Positions 25,691-35,057 are shown, numbered from the stretch's first letter. The stretch is 40,819 nt of DNA from Anaerophaga thermohalophila DSM 12881 (GCF_000191885.1 NZ_AEWI01000028.1:1-40819), one strand, 5' to 3'. A program made the numbers and translations. The notes: generated from the sequence alone by a model not told the origin.

Positions 25691-26746
25691 ATGTACCGAG
25701 TCAAGAAATGGATATTTGGTATTATCCTTATTGTATTTTTTAGTGGTTGTGCATCTTATTCAACCATTGAATTGGATGTACTCAAGCCTGCTGATATAGA
25801 AATACCTGTCGAGATCGCTTCCGTTGTGGTTGTTGACAATGCAAGACCCTTTATCAGTTCAGATAGTGCGGTTCATAAGATTATTCTGCCCGATCGTAAC
25901 TATTCGATTGACACAATCCGGGTTGAAGATTTCGGAAAAAGAGTCGTTGAGTCCTTTTCCGGGACATTGGAAAGCAAACAATTTTTTGATTCGGTACATG
26001 TTGCTAAAGGTTCCTTTAAGAATCCGGCAAGGGAAAATCTTTTATCTCCCTTGTCATCATTCGAAATTGACTCACTGCTCCGGCATTATAATGCACAGGC
26101 CGTGATATCCCTTGATTATTTCGATTACGGAACAACGCTTCGTATTACCGATACACCGGATTTTTATTATTCTACCCTGGATGCGCGCAGCAATTCTTAT
26201 TGGAGAATACATAATGGATTAACCGGAGAAATCATGGATGTCCATTTCCTGCGGGATACTATTTTCTGGGAAGGCGCAGGCGCTTCTTTGATGGAGGTTG
26301 CCAATAAGCTTCCGCCTATCAGAAAAGCACTGGAGATGGCTGCTCAGCATGCAGGCGAAGAATATGCCGATTACGTTGCGCCGGGATGGAAAAACGAAAT
26401 CAGACGGTACTATACACACGGACATCCTTTGTTTTCCAGAGCTTCGGAGTTAATTGCCGGGGGAAAATGGGAAGAGGCCAACAGAATTTGTTATTATGTT
26501 TACGAGAACGGGTCGGACAAACAAAGAGCCAGAGCAGCTTTTAACCTGGCCCTCGGGAAGGAAGTACTTGGAGAGTTTCGTGAAGCGGCCGCCTGGGCTT
26601 ATCGTTCGATGGAAGCTTATCAGGAACTGGGAGCGTTGTCGGTTTCGCAAAAGGAGAAAGATATTTCTGTTCAGTATTATACCCAACTGGCAGTTCGCAT
26701 ACAGGAAAAGAAAAAGCTTGATGAACAATACGGAATTGAAGAATAG
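25691..26746 (+). CDS. Lipoprotein of unknown function (DUF6340-like)
   Basis: 351 residues. The N-terminus MYRVKKWIFGIILIVFFSGC carries a lipobox with Cys20, so it is anchored in the envelope. The first half (VEIASVVVVDNARPF, RHYNAQAVISLDYFDYGTT) resembles the DUF6340 lipoproteins of Bacteroidota. The C-terminal third (about 245-340) is helical and TPR-like: GGKWEEANRICYYVYENG, then KQRARAAFNLALGKEVLGEF. It starts 11 bases after the dehydrogenase gene and overlaps dacB by 26 bases, so it is probably co-transcribed with cell-wall genes. The family name is recalled rather than searched. Confidence 0.75.
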   Translation: MYRVKKWIFGIILIVFFSGCASYSTIELDVLKPADIEIPVEIASVVVVDNARPFISSDSAVHKIILPDRNYSIDTIRVEDFGKRVVESFSGTLESKQFFDSVHVAKGSFKNPARENLLSPLSSFEIDSLLRHYNAQAVISLDYFDYGTTLRITDTPDFYYSTLDARSNSYWRIHNGLTGEIMDVHFLRDTIFWEGAGASLMEVANKLPPIRKALEMAAQHAGEEYADYVAPGWKNEIRRYYTHGHPLFSRASELIAGGKWEEANRICYYVYENGSDKQRARAAFNLALGKEVLGEFREAAAWAYRSMEAYQELGALSVSQKEKDISVQYYTQLAVRIQEKKKLDEQYGIEE

Positions 26747-28157
26747 ACGGAGGGGTTTACTTTTTTGTTTATTGATATTTCCCCTTTTCAGTTTGACATC
26801 CCGGTCTCAGTCATTGCAAGGTGTCCCGCAGCATGCCTCGGTTTCGGCCCTTGTGAAAGATTTAAATACCGGCAGGGTTATCTTCAAACAGAATCCGAAT
26901 GAAAACCTCATAACTGCCAGCTTGATGAAACTGGTAACCACGGCCACTGCCCTCGATGTTTTGGGCAAAAACTATAAGTTCACCACTCAATTCCGGATTT
27001 CGGGAGAAATTACCAATGGCATATTAAATGGCGATTTGATTATAGAAGGAGGCGGTGACCCTACACTCGGGTCACATTATTTTCCCGGTCAGTCTCCCGA
27101 TTCTGTTCTGGTGAATGTTGATGAATTCCTGAAAAAGAAGGGGATAGAACGGATTAATGGCAGGATCGTTGTTGACGAAAGCTATTTGCAAGGTTCCCGA
27201 TTCCCCTCACAACGACTTTGGGAAGACATGGGAAATTATTATGGTGCTCCGCCTGCTGCTTTATCGTGGCGCGACAATTCTTTTGCTTTGGTATTGCAAT
27301 CACCTGAAGAAGTTGGCGAAACGTGCCGTGTCGTTTCTGTCGTTCCTTATACTTCTGATCTGACATTCAACTGCAGGGTATTATCGGCTTCACATAACCG
27401 CGACAGCGCGTATATTTACGGTCTTCCGGGACTCGATGAGTGGGAAATACGCGGTTCAATTCCTGCCGGACGTGACCGGTTTGAGATCAAAGGGGCTTTA
27501 CCCGAGCCTGGTCTTACATTTGCGTCGGAAGTGGCCGGACTCCTGCCGGGAAATAATGGAATTGACATTGTTAAAGCCGGCAATGCTGAGTGGAGAGATA
27601 ATGCACAATTAATCGGTCAAATTGAATCTCCTCCCTTGTCAGAAATAATCATGGAAGTCAATCGGCACAGTCTTAACCTGGCAGCCGACCATTTGTTGAT
27701 TGCATTGGGAAAATCTGAAAACAATACCAGAGAATCCGAATGGGACAGGGGTATCCGGGTAATCAGGGATTATTGGAAAGAAAAAACCGGTGACTACTAC
27801 TACCTGGGCCTCAATGACGGTAGCGGGCTTGCCCCTTTTAGCACTTTGTCGCCGGCTTTCCTGGTTGAAATGTTGACAAAAATCTATGAAGAAGAAACGC
27901 TTTTCGCGACCTATAAAAATTCACTTTCTGTTAGCGGTCGTTCCGGAACTTTAAAATATATGTGGCGCAAATCTCATTTGGCAGGGGCTGTCTACGGCAA
28001 AAGCGGCTCTATGAAAGATGTGTTGGGGTATGCGGGTTATATTCTTCAGGAAAACAAAAGTCCGCTGGTTTTTGCGGTTATGGTTAATCATCATGGGAAA
28101 AAGAATAGTGATATTCGTGATATATTGGAAAAATGGCTGGAGGAATTGTATCAATGA
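26721..28157 (+). CDS. dacB: D-alanyl-D-alanine carboxypeptidase/endopeptidase (PBP4 type)
   Basis: A periplasmic class C penicillin-binding protein that trims or cuts peptidoglycan cross-links. The start is the ATG at 26721, overlapping the lipoprotein stop; earlier in-frame starts lie deep inside that gene. The 478 residues carry a signal peptide (about 10-30, FCLLIFPLFSLTSRSQS). The active-site SxxK is Ser67-Leu-Met-Lys70 in ITASLMKLVTT, the SxN motif is SLN in NRHSLNLAADHLL, and KTG appears as KSG in VYGKSGSMKD. The large inserted domain typical of PBP4 lies between the first two motifs. Confidence 0.93.
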   Translation: MNNTELKNRRRGLLFCLLIFPLFSLTSRSQSLQGVPQHASVSALVKDLNTGRVIFKQNPNENLITASLMKLVTTATALDVLGKNYKFTTQFRISGEITNGILNGDLIIEGGGDPTLGSHYFPGQSPDSVLVNVDEFLKKKGIERINGRIVVDESYLQGSRFPSQRLWEDMGNYYGAPPAALSWRDNSFALVLQSPEEVGETCRVVSVVPYTSDLTFNCRVLSASHNRDSAYIYGLPGLDEWEIRGSIPAGRDRFEIKGALPEPGLTFASEVAGLLPGNNGIDIVKAGNAEWRDNAQLIGQIESPPLSEIIMEVNRHSLNLAADHLLIALGKSENNTRESEWDRGIRVIRDYWKEKTGDYYYLGLNDGSGLAPFSTLSPAFLVEMLTKIYEEETLFATYKNSLSVSGRSGTLKYMWRKSHLAGAVYGKSGSMKDVLGYAGYILQENKSPLVFAVMVNHHGKKNSDIRDILEKWLEELYQ

Positions 28158-28930
28158 GAATTGCACTTATCGAAACTGTTTTACACTGGGAGAACATCCG
28201 GGACAATCTTGATCACTTTGAATTTTTGTTCGATGCCGTCTCTCCCGATTGCAAAATGATTTTCCTGCCCGAAATGTTTTCGACTGGTTTTACCATGCAT
28301 CCCGAAAAACTGGATGAACAGGAACTGAAAAACGTTCCGGAGTGGTTAAAGAAGATGTCTGTAAAGTATGGAATGGCCATTGGCGGCAGTTCTGTAACCA
28401 GTGCCGGGAAGGGTTTTTTTAATCGTTTCTGCTTTGCCAGGCCCGATGGCGGTATCGACTTTTACGACAAGCGCCATCTCTTCAGGATGGGAGAGGAGCA
28501 GTACCATTATTTACCCGGGAACGAACGGAAAATATTTAACTATGCTGACTGGCGGATTCTTCCACAGGTTTGCTACGATTTGCGCTTTCCTGTTTGGAGC
28601 CGAAACCGCAACGATTATGATTTGCTGGTTTACGTGGCTAATTGGCCGGCTGTTCGCCAGGATGCATGGATAACACTCCTGAAGGCACGCGCCATTGAAA
28701 ACCAGTGTTATGTTGTGGGGGTTAACCGCATTGGCGAAGATCCACGGGTTACCTATTCAGGCGGTTCAGTGGTTTTTTCTCCCAAAGGCGAGCTCGTGAG
28801 CCATGCTTCAGAAGCTAATACCTTTGTTATTTATGCGGATATTGATCTGACAAAACTCCGGAATTTCAGAGAAAAATTTCCTGCCTGGAGGGATGCTGAT
28901 GATTTTGAAATAAAGAAGGATCGACCATGA
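28154..28930 (+). CDS. Omega-amidase/nitrilase-family hydrolase (YafV type)
   Basis: A C-N hydrolase of 258 residues. The start at 28154 overlaps the dacB stop as ATGA, so translation is coupled. The catalytic triad is Glu40 (FLPEMFSTGF), Lys106 (FYDKRHLF) and Cys140 (LPQVCYDLRFP). The order MRIALIETVLHW, MGEEQYHYLPG and VYVANWPAVRQDAW is close to YafV/Nit2 proteins, which hydrolyse alpha-ketoglutaramate or alpha-ketosuccinamate and repair related metabolites. It closes the 24516-28930 run. The following 298 bases hold only short CTTCTGCC repeats and AT-rich leader sequence. Confidence 0.92.
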   Translation: MRIALIETVLHWENIRDNLDHFEFLFDAVSPDCKMIFLPEMFSTGFTMHPEKLDEQELKNVPEWLKKMSVKYGMAIGGSSVTSAGKGFFNRFCFARPDGGIDFYDKRHLFRMGEEQYHYLPGNERKIFNYADWRILPQVCYDLRFPVWSRNRNDYDLLVYVANWPAVRQDAWITLLKARAIENQCYVVGVNRIGEDPRVTYSGGSVVFSPKGELVSHASEANTFVIYADIDLTKLRNFREKFPAWRDADDFEIKKDRP

Positions 28931-29228
28931 CAAATTTCTCCCTTCTATTCTTTTACCTTTCCACCCTCTTCTGCCACTTTTAGGTTCACCGACCACCGAA
29001 AGGGTTCAACCACTGGCCCCATGCCCTATGCTCCTTACTCTCTGCCTTCTGCCTGCCGGTTACTTTTATCTAACAGAAGAATATCCCCTCAAAATGTAAT
29101 GTTTATCTCAATTTGTTAATTATATTGTTAAAAATTATTATAAATGAATTCATTTCTGACCGTAACCAATTTAGTATGCACCCGTATAATTCAAGCTGAT
29201 TTGACCTTTATTATTTACAGATATCAAC

Positions 29229-31178
29229 ATGAAGGGAAAGGAAAGGATGCCACTTTACAAAGTCATTTTCGAAAATAATCCGCAGCCTTGTATGCTGTTC
29301 AGAGCCAGGTTAAACACTGAAAGCCGGCCTTTGGTTTTCGAATGTGAAGAATGCAACGCTGCCTACAGAAAAATGTTCGGAAAACCACCTCACGTTGTTA
29401 AAGAAGAAGATGAAGTGCGGTTCAACTGGCATTCGTTTTTATCCGGTTTGTGGCATTCCGAAACCGAAGTAATGGAAGAATACTATTTCGCTGAAGTTGG
29501 CAGACAGATGCTGATAACTGCCCGGAGAGTTGAAAACGACTTCGTGGTTTGCTGGTTTTCAGAGTCCGGTTCATCTGCCTTCAATCAACCGTTTGTTGGT
29601 GTTAATGAAAATGTATTGTCTTACAGCAAGGCTAAAGAAGATATCCGGAAACTTTTGAGGGCAGTAGAACAAAGCCCGGTTTCCATTGTAATTACCGATA
29701 CCAAAGGAACTGTCGAATATATTAATCCCGCCTTTAGTGAGCTTACCGGTTATAGCCGGAAAGAAATAGACGGAAAGAATCCCAATATTTTAAAATCAGG
29801 TCTTGTGCCTGAAGGAGATTATGAAGAGTTATGGAACACGATCAAATCGGGAAATATTTGGCGGGGTGAATTCATCAATAAGAAAAAAGACGGCGAGCTT
29901 TATTTCGAATGGGCCACAATTGCACCCATCGTTAATCCTCGGGGAGAAATAACCCATTTTGTCGGAATAAAACAGGATATAACTGAAAAGAAAAAATTTG
30001 AGCAGGAAATAATTGAAGCCCGTGAAAAGGCCCGTGAAAGTGAAATTCTGAAATCAGCTTTTTTGCAAAACATGTCGCACGAAATACGAACCCCGATGAA
30101 TGCTATTCTCGGCTTTTCGGAATTGGCAAAAATGCCGGAGACGAGCGACGAGAAAAAGGAATACTACCTGTCCATAGTTATTGAATCAACCCATCGGTTG
30201 CTTAGCGTGGTCGACGATATTGTTGATATCAGTAAGCTTGAAACAGGTAATCTGACACTTAAAAGCAGCCCTATAAGGCTGAAAGGGTTTCTGCTTGGAC
30301 TTCATGAAACTTTCAAAAAACAAACGGTTCCTTCTGTAAAGCTTGAGTTGCCCTTTGTTGATGAATCTCTTCAACAGGCCACCATATCTGTCGATTCGTT
30401 GCACCTGAGGCAGGTTCTCGAAAAGCTCCTTTCCAATGCTGTAAAATTCACAAAAGAAGGACATATTAAATTCGGCTGCCACCAAATTGGCGGAGCCGTT
30501 CGCTTTTTTGTAGAAGATACCGGCATCGGAATTCAACCGGATATGTACAACCTCATTTTTCAACCGTTTTATCAGCTCGACATGGGAGCTACCAGAGCTT
30601 TTGGCGGAAATGGACTTGGACTGACAATAGCCTCCCGCATCATAGAAAAGATGGGAAGCCAGATTCATGTTGATTCTGAACCCGGCAAAGGTTCTGTGTT
30701 CTATTTTGACCTTTGGCCCGATCACAGTGATATTGACTCGCTGGTAACCAATGAAAGTACTGCAGTGGTGGGGGAAAAGTTCAGAAATAAATTTTGCATT
30801 CTCATTGTTGAGAGTGATGAGGTAAATTTTATGTTACTTCGCGAAATCCTCATAAGGGAGTTTGGTGAAGAAATAATCAGTATTTTAAAGGCGTCCACTG
30901 GAAATCAGGCCATTGAGATATGCCGTAACAAAAGCAAAATTGATCTTGTTCTGATGAATCTGAAAATGCCGGATGTGGATGGCATTACAGCTGCAAAACA
31001 GATTAAAAGCATATATCCCGATATTCCTATCCTTGCACAGGTTGCCTCCGGTATTACTTTTGACCGCAATAAATTGCTCGAAGCAAACTGTGATGATTTT
31101 GTGTCCAGGCCTTTTGACCGCCGGGTTTTGGTTGATAAAATATCCCGGTATATTGGTGTAAAACAGGCAGGCCGGTGA
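29229..31178 (+). CDS. Hybrid sensor histidine kinase with degenerate receiver
   Basis: 649 residues without clear membrane segments, so probably cytoplasmic. An N-terminal PAS-like region (about 8-120) is followed by a clear PAS domain (140-255: QSPVSIVITDTKGTVEYINPAF, then the PAC end GIKQDITEKKK). HisKA has SHEIRTPMNAILGF with His284. HATPase has the N box around Asn403, DTGIGIQP (430-437) and GGNGLGL (459-465). The C-terminal receiver (521-643) is odd: the phospho-acceptor Asp is Asn577 in LVLMNLKMPDVDG, the Thr is Val605, the Lys is Arg627 (VSRPFD) and the second acidic-pocket residue is Ser529. It should not accept phosphate normally. No response regulator gene is adjacent. Confidence 0.9.
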   Translation: MKGKERMPLYKVIFENNPQPCMLFRARLNTESRPLVFECEECNAAYRKMFGKPPHVVKEEDEVRFNWHSFLSGLWHSETEVMEEYYFAEVGRQMLITARRVENDFVVCWFSESGSSAFNQPFVGVNENVLSYSKAKEDIRKLLRAVEQSPVSIVITDTKGTVEYINPAFSELTGYSRKEIDGKNPNILKSGLVPEGDYEELWNTIKSGNIWRGEFINKKKDGELYFEWATIAPIVNPRGEITHFVGIKQDITEKKKFEQEIIEAREKARESEILKSAFLQNMSHEIRTPMNAILGFSELAKMPETSDEKKEYYLSIVIESTHRLLSVVDDIVDISKLETGNLTLKSSPIRLKGFLLGLHETFKKQTVPSVKLELPFVDESLQQATISVDSLHLRQVLEKLLSNAVKFTKEGHIKFGCHQIGGAVRFFVEDTGIGIQPDMYNLIFQPFYQLDMGATRAFGGNGLGLTIASRIIEKMGSQIHVDSEPGKGSVFYFDLWPDHSDIDSLVTNESTAVVGEKFRNKFCILIVESDEVNFMLLREILIREFGEEIISILKASTGNQAIEICRNKSKIDLVLMNLKMPDVDGITAAKQIKSIYPDIPILAQVASGITFDRNKLLEANCDDFVSRPFDRRVLVDKISRYIGVKQAGR

Positions 31179-31484
31179 GTCAAATCATCAACATTCGATA
31201 ATTTTCATTACCGCTTAGCGTGTATCATTTTTTTGAACCTGTACATTTTCAGATTATGACCGATGTTGTATTATCAGAATTTGTCTGTACAAACAAAGGA
31301 CAACCATTCAGGGTATGGAATGCTGGCAGTAGCAGTGGAGGATAACCATGCAAGGTTGCTCTGGGTGTTAATCATTTCATAAAACCTGGAACGGTTGATA
31401 AGATCGTCTCCCTTGAACATATCGCTGCCCTGCTAATGAAAAAGAGATGAGTTCTGCGAATGTTTTATCTTTGCAAAAAAAAAC
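31179..31484. other. Intergenic region, no firm gene
   Basis: From ATG 31256 to TGA 31448-31450 one frame is open for 65 codons except for a single TAA at codon 30; the second part reads KPGTVDKIVSLEHIAALLMK. It might be a decayed short gene, but no family is recognised. Confidence 0.3.
31466..31473 (+). promoter_or_regulatory. -7 promoter element close to the radical SAM start
   Basis: TATCTTTG is an exact TAnnTTTG match. An A-rich CAAAAAAAAAC run leads straight to the ATG 12 bases later, so the leader would be only a few bases long. The same layout precedes the TTG start of the YgiQ gene. Confidence 0.55.
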
Positions 31485-32432
31485 ATGCCCGAAAAAGCAT
31501 TTTCCTGGGGACACGACAATCCAATCAACGATTACAGCAATTACACCCGGCGTAAATTTAACCGGAGAGTGCAAAAATTATCTCTCAATGCCGGGTTTAC
31601 ATGCCCCAACCGCGACGGAACAAAAGGGAGAGGGGGGTGTACTTTTTGCAATAACGATACTTTCAATCCCGGATACTGTAAACCGGGTCTGAGCATCACA
31701 GAACAACTTGATGAGGGGATTTCATTTTTCACTGAGCGATATCCAGACCAATATTACCTTGCTTATTTTCAGGCTTATACAAATACCTACGATACATTGA
31801 CGTGGTTGAAAACGCTTTATGAAGAAGCACTGTCACACCCGCGAATAAAAGGTATGGTCGTGGGAACTCGTCCCGACTGCATTCCTGATGATCTGATTGA
31901 GTATTTTCAAGAACTTCAGGAGCAGTACTACATTGTTGTTGAACTGGGGATAGAGTCCACAAATGAGGAAACACTTAAAAAAGTCAATCGCGGTCATACT
32001 TTTCAGGAAACAAAGGAAACCATAGAACGACTCTGCAATGCCGGAATTCCTGTCGGGGGTCACCTCATTCTGGGGTTACCGGATGAAACCAACGAGATGA
32101 TACTGGAACATGCCAAAATCTTGTCGCATCTGCCGTTAAACTATTTGAAACTGCATCAGCTTCAATATGTCCGGGGTTCAGTTCTGGGGCACCAATATCT
32201 TAAAAATACCGAAAAATTCAGGGTTTTCGATGTCGATGAGTACATTGATCTGGTTATTGCCTTTTTGGAACGCTTAAATCCGGCAATTGTAATGGAAAGA
32301 CTGGCAAGTCAGGCTCCTTTCGATCTTTTGATAGCGCCCAAATGGGGCCTGAAAAACTTTCAACTGGTTGAAATGGTTCGGAAAAGAATGAAACAAAGAA
32401 ATACGTGGCAGGGTCGTTTATTTGGATCATGA
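31485..32432 (+). CDS. TIGR01212 family radical SAM protein
   Basis: A cytoplasmic radical SAM enzyme of the YhcC/TIGR01212 family, 315 residues, function not established. The cluster-binding cysteines are 40, 52 and 55 in CPNRDGTKGRGGCTFC, the CX11CX2C spacing characteristic of this family rather than CX3CX2C. QAYTNTYDTLTWLKTLYEEAL and GTRPDCIPDDLI follow, with VELGIESTNEETLKKVNRGHT as the SAM-binding strand and GHLILGLPDET after it. Divergent in kind from, but near, a second radical SAM gene. Confidence 0.92.
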   Translation: MPEKAFSWGHDNPINDYSNYTRRKFNRRVQKLSLNAGFTCPNRDGTKGRGGCTFCNNDTFNPGYCKPGLSITEQLDEGISFFTERYPDQYYLAYFQAYTNTYDTLTWLKTLYEEALSHPRIKGMVVGTRPDCIPDDLIEYFQELQEQYYIVVELGIESTNEETLKKVNRGHTFQETKETIERLCNAGIPVGGHLILGLPDETNEMILEHAKILSHLPLNYLKLHQLQYVRGSVLGHQYLKNTEKFRVFDVDEYIDLVIAFLERLNPAIVMERLASQAPFDLLIAPKWGLKNFQLVEMVRKRMKQRNTWQGRLFGS

Positions 32433-32514
32433 ATCTCCGAAAACACGCCTTAGTAATTCGTGCCTGTCCATAAAATACCATTTGCTGCGTTACGCTTGCC
32501 GCCAAAATACTCAT

Positions 32515-32697
32515 TTACGAAGAGTGAACTCCGTTTTTGGCGGCTTCGCAAGCCTTGCAACTTGCACTTTCTGAACAGACACATGATTTGTTACAACTTT
32601 TTCTGACTTTATAGACACGCAGTAATTCAGTTACCCTTGCCGCCGCGATCGGTGCGTATTTTTTCTTCTTCCATAACCGGATTGAAGAACAAGTCAT
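32515..32697 (-). CDS. Doubtful 60-residue cysteine-rich reading frame
   Basis: The product would be basic and would contain a C-x3-C-x-C and a later C-x2-C pattern (KSCNKSCVCSESASCKACEA). No family is recognised. A neighbouring minus-strand frame over 32640-32714 reads PIKFSDDLFFNPVMEEEKIR and stops, and looks equally protein-like. Either could be the tail of a gene interrupted by element A3 at 32720. The 32433-32943 gap also holds an inverted repeat with CCGCCAAAA arms near 32501-32545. Confidence 0.25.
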   Translation of the reverse strand: MTCSSIRLWKKKKYAPIAAARVTELLRVYKVRKSCNKSCVCSESASCKACEAAKNGVHSS

Positions 32698-32719
32698 CGG
32701 AGAACTTTATTGGCCTGAT

Positions 32720-32860
32720 GAGTGCAGTATAAAAAGCATATTTTTGTCAAAATCCAGGCGTTTTAAATTTTTGTACTGGAGTTAACTTGCTGTTAATGAG
32801 AATGCAAAAATTTAAAACAACAACGAGTTTGGCAACAAAGATGCTTTTTAAACCGGGCTC
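32720..32860 (+). mobile_element. 141-bp palindromic element, family A, copy 3
   Basis: Same ends (GAGTGCAGTATAAAAAGC and GCTTTTTAAACCGGGCTC) and the same length as copies 1 and 2. No clear flanking duplication is seen (CCTGATG against ATTTGAT). Non-coding. Confidence 0.78.
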
Positions 32861-32943
32861 ATTTGATATTTGTAATGTCGAGTCTCAAAGGTTTCCAAAT
32901 CTGCCTTCAGCCTGATTGATGTTTAGATCAAAAAACCCAACCC

Positions 32944-34815
32944 CTATTTTATCTTGTTCCGTTTTGTTATATTTCCGGCATCGTTTCCAAACAGGGTGTT
33001 GTAAATGTCAGTCCATCCGGCCTTTTTTATTCGTGCCTTCAGTTGATCTCTTTTTTGGGGCTGATACCAGAAAAAATATCGCCGTTGAGTCTGTTTTTCT
33101 TCTTTTGAGCGCGGCACATAAATTTTCTTTAAACCATACGGATTGAGGCCACTATAGTACATAACTGTTGCAAGAGTCATCGGGGTTGGGGTAAAATCCT
33201 GTACCTGTTCCAGTGTAAAATTCAGGTTTTTGGTTTCTGCAGCAAGTTCTGCCATGTCTTTTTCTTCGCAGCCGGGATGCCCCGAAATGAAATAGGGAAC
33301 GAGCTGCTGGTGAAGACCGTGCTTTTTGTTTATCCGGTTAAAGATGTCGTTGAATTTCCGGAACAGCTTAAACGAAGGTTTGCGCATATTACGCAGGACA
33401 CGGTCTGATGTATGTTCGGGAGCAACCTTTAACCGACCCGAAACATGACGGGTAATGATTTCTTCAATATATTTTTGATGACTTCTTTTTGCTTCATCTC
33501 CTGCTTTTGGATCAAGCAGAATATCGTAACGGATTCCACTTCCGATGAATGATTTTTTGATACCTTCGGTTGTATCAACTTTATGATAGATTTCAATCAT
33601 TGGCTGATGCGATGTATTTAAATTGGTGCAAACAGCCGGGAAAATACAGGAGGGACGTTTGCATTTTTCACAAACGGATAAATCGAAACCTTGCATTTTG
33701 TACATGTTGGCACTCGGCCCGCCCAGGTCGGAAAGATATCCTTTGAACCCATCGGTTTTCGTAATTTTTTCTACTTCGGCAAGAATTGATTTTTCGGAAC
33801 GTGAGGCAATGAATTTTCCCTGATGGGCCGAAATGGTACAAAAACTACATCCTCCGAAACAACCTCTGTGAAGGTTTACCGAGTGTTTGATCATCCCGAA
33901 AGCCGGAATGTCTCCTTTGCTTTTATATCTTGGATGCGGAAGACGTGTGTAAGGAAGATCAAAGGCATAGTCGGTCTCCTTTTCAGATAACGGAGGGAGA
34001 GGCGGATTCACAACAATTCTTTGGTTTCCTGTAATCTGATGAAGCCTGGCAGGATACATTTTATTGGACTCTTCTTCGATGTGTCTGAAATTCAAAGCAT
34101 ACTTTTCTTTGCTGTTCAGGCATTCGTCGTGGGCGTAAAGTTCAATGTCAGTCCATCTCTTGTTTTTGGGAAGTTTTTTATTTTTATCCAGCAATATTGC
34201 CGTTTGAGGCAGTGTTGTCAGATTCCGGAAGGGGACCCCTTTTTCAAGAAGGGATACCAGATTTTTCAGAGGATGTTCGCCCATCCCGTAGATTATCATG
34301 TCGGCGCCCGACCATGATAAGATGTTGGGTTTTAATTGATCGCTCCAGTAATCGTAATGGGTAAAACGTCGCATGGAGGCCTCAATTCCACCCAGGATAA
34401 CCGGAACGTCGGGATAGATTTCCTTCAATATTCCGGTATAAACCACCGATGCATAGTCGGGTCTGAAACCTGCCTTACCTCCCGGGGTATAGGCATCGTT
34501 TGATCTCAGTCGTTTACCGGCCGTGTAATGATTTACCATGGAGTCCATGTTACCGGCGGTGACACAAAAAAACAGGTTGGGTCTGCCCAGTTTTCTGAAA
34601 TCACGCAGATCGTCTCTCCAGTTGGGCTGTGGAACTATGGCTACCCGGAGTCCGATATCAAGCAGTACCCTGCCGATCACAGCAGCTCCAAACGAGGGAT
34701 GATCAATGTAAGCATCTCCCGAAAATAGTATGACATCCAGTTGGTTCCAGCCATGCTCTTTCACTTCTTTCGCAGAAGTGGGCAACCAGTCGGTTATATG
34801 ATATTGATTTGTCAA
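32944..34815 (-). CDS. YgiQ family radical SAM protein
   Basis: A large radical SAM protein (UPF0313) with unknown substrate. The N-terminal ITDWLPTSAKEVKEHGW and VILFSGDAYIDHPSFG are diagnostic. The cluster motif is CFGGCSFC inside HRGCFGGCSFCTISAHQG, the usual CX3CX2C. VAPEHTSDRVLRNMRKPS and the YFISGHPG and DFTPTPMTLATVMYYSGLNP blocks follow. The likely start is the TTG at 34815 (M-T-N-Q-Y-H-I-T-D-W), 11 bases after an exact -7 promoter box at 34826-34833. An ATG at 34878 lies upstream of that box and inside a repeat element, so it is less likely. About 623 residues. Confidence 0.9.
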   Translation of the reverse strand: MTNQYHITDWLPTSAKEVKEHGWNQLDVILFSGDAYIDHPSFGAAVIGRVLLDIGLRVAIVPQPNWRDDLRDFRKLGRPNLFFCVTAGNMDSMVNHYTAGKRLRSNDAYTPGGKAGFRPDYASVVYTGILKEIYPDVPVILGGIEASMRRFTHYDYWSDQLKPNILSWSGADMIIYGMGEHPLKNLVSLLEKGVPFRNLTTLPQTAILLDKNKKLPKNKRWTDIELYAHDECLNSKEKYALNFRHIEEESNKMYPARLHQITGNQRIVVNPPLPPLSEKETDYAFDLPYTRLPHPRYKSKGDIPAFGMIKHSVNLHRGCFGGCSFCTISAHQGKFIASRSEKSILAEVEKITKTDGFKGYLSDLGGPSANMYKMQGFDLSVCEKCKRPSCIFPAVCTNLNTSHQPMIEIYHKVDTTEGIKKSFIGSGIRYDILLDPKAGDEAKRSHQKYIEEIITRHVSGRLKVAPEHTSDRVLRNMRKPSFKLFRKFNDIFNRINKKHGLHQQLVPYFISGHPGCEEKDMAELAAETKNLNFTLEQVQDFTPTPMTLATVMYYSGLNPYGLKKIYVPRSKEEKQTQRRYFFWYQPQKRDQLKARIKKAGWTDIYNTLFGNDAGNITKRNKIK

Positions 34816-34825
34816 ATTTTTTTTG

Positions 34826-34833
34826 CAAAGATA
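34826..34833 (-). promoter_or_regulatory. -7 promoter element of the YgiQ gene
   Basis: Reads TATCTTTG on the minus strand, followed by CAAAAAAAAT and the TTG start. It decides the start choice for the gene. Confidence 0.5.
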
Positions 34834-34867
34834 GGCTTTTTGATGCAGAAGGGGAGATGATTGAGAT

Positions 34868-35005
34868 GAGTGCAACATAAAAAGCGTATGTTTTTCAAAA
34901 TCAAGGCTTCTTTAATTTTTGTACCGGAGTTAATCAGTTGTTAATGACGATTCAAAAAATTAAAAACAAAATTGAGTCTGCCAACAAAGATGCTCTTTTG
35001 GTGAG
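34868..35005 (+). mobile_element. Degenerate family A element, copy 4
   Basis: Begins GAGTGCAACATAAAAAGCG and keeps the GTACCGGAGTTAA centre and GCCAACAAAGATGCT arm, but the right end has decayed (CTCTTTTGGTGAGG). It lies between the divergent YgiQ and msrA genes and falsely extends both reading frames. Confidence 0.65.
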
Positions 35006-35057
35006 GTTCATCGAAATTTTACTCAACATTCGTATAAGTGCAGTTGTTAATTTAATT

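Noticed and set aside
26454..26720. Upstream extension of dacB
   Set aside because: It lies out of frame inside the lipoprotein gene and lacks a signal peptide; the ATG at 26721 gives a normal one.
31256..31450. Possible 65-codon gene with one internal stop
   Set aside because: No recognised family and no promoter; mentioned only as a weak remnant.
34938..35057. Upstream extension of msrA
   Set aside because: It comes from the decayed element A4 and would put 40 residues before a good signal peptide.
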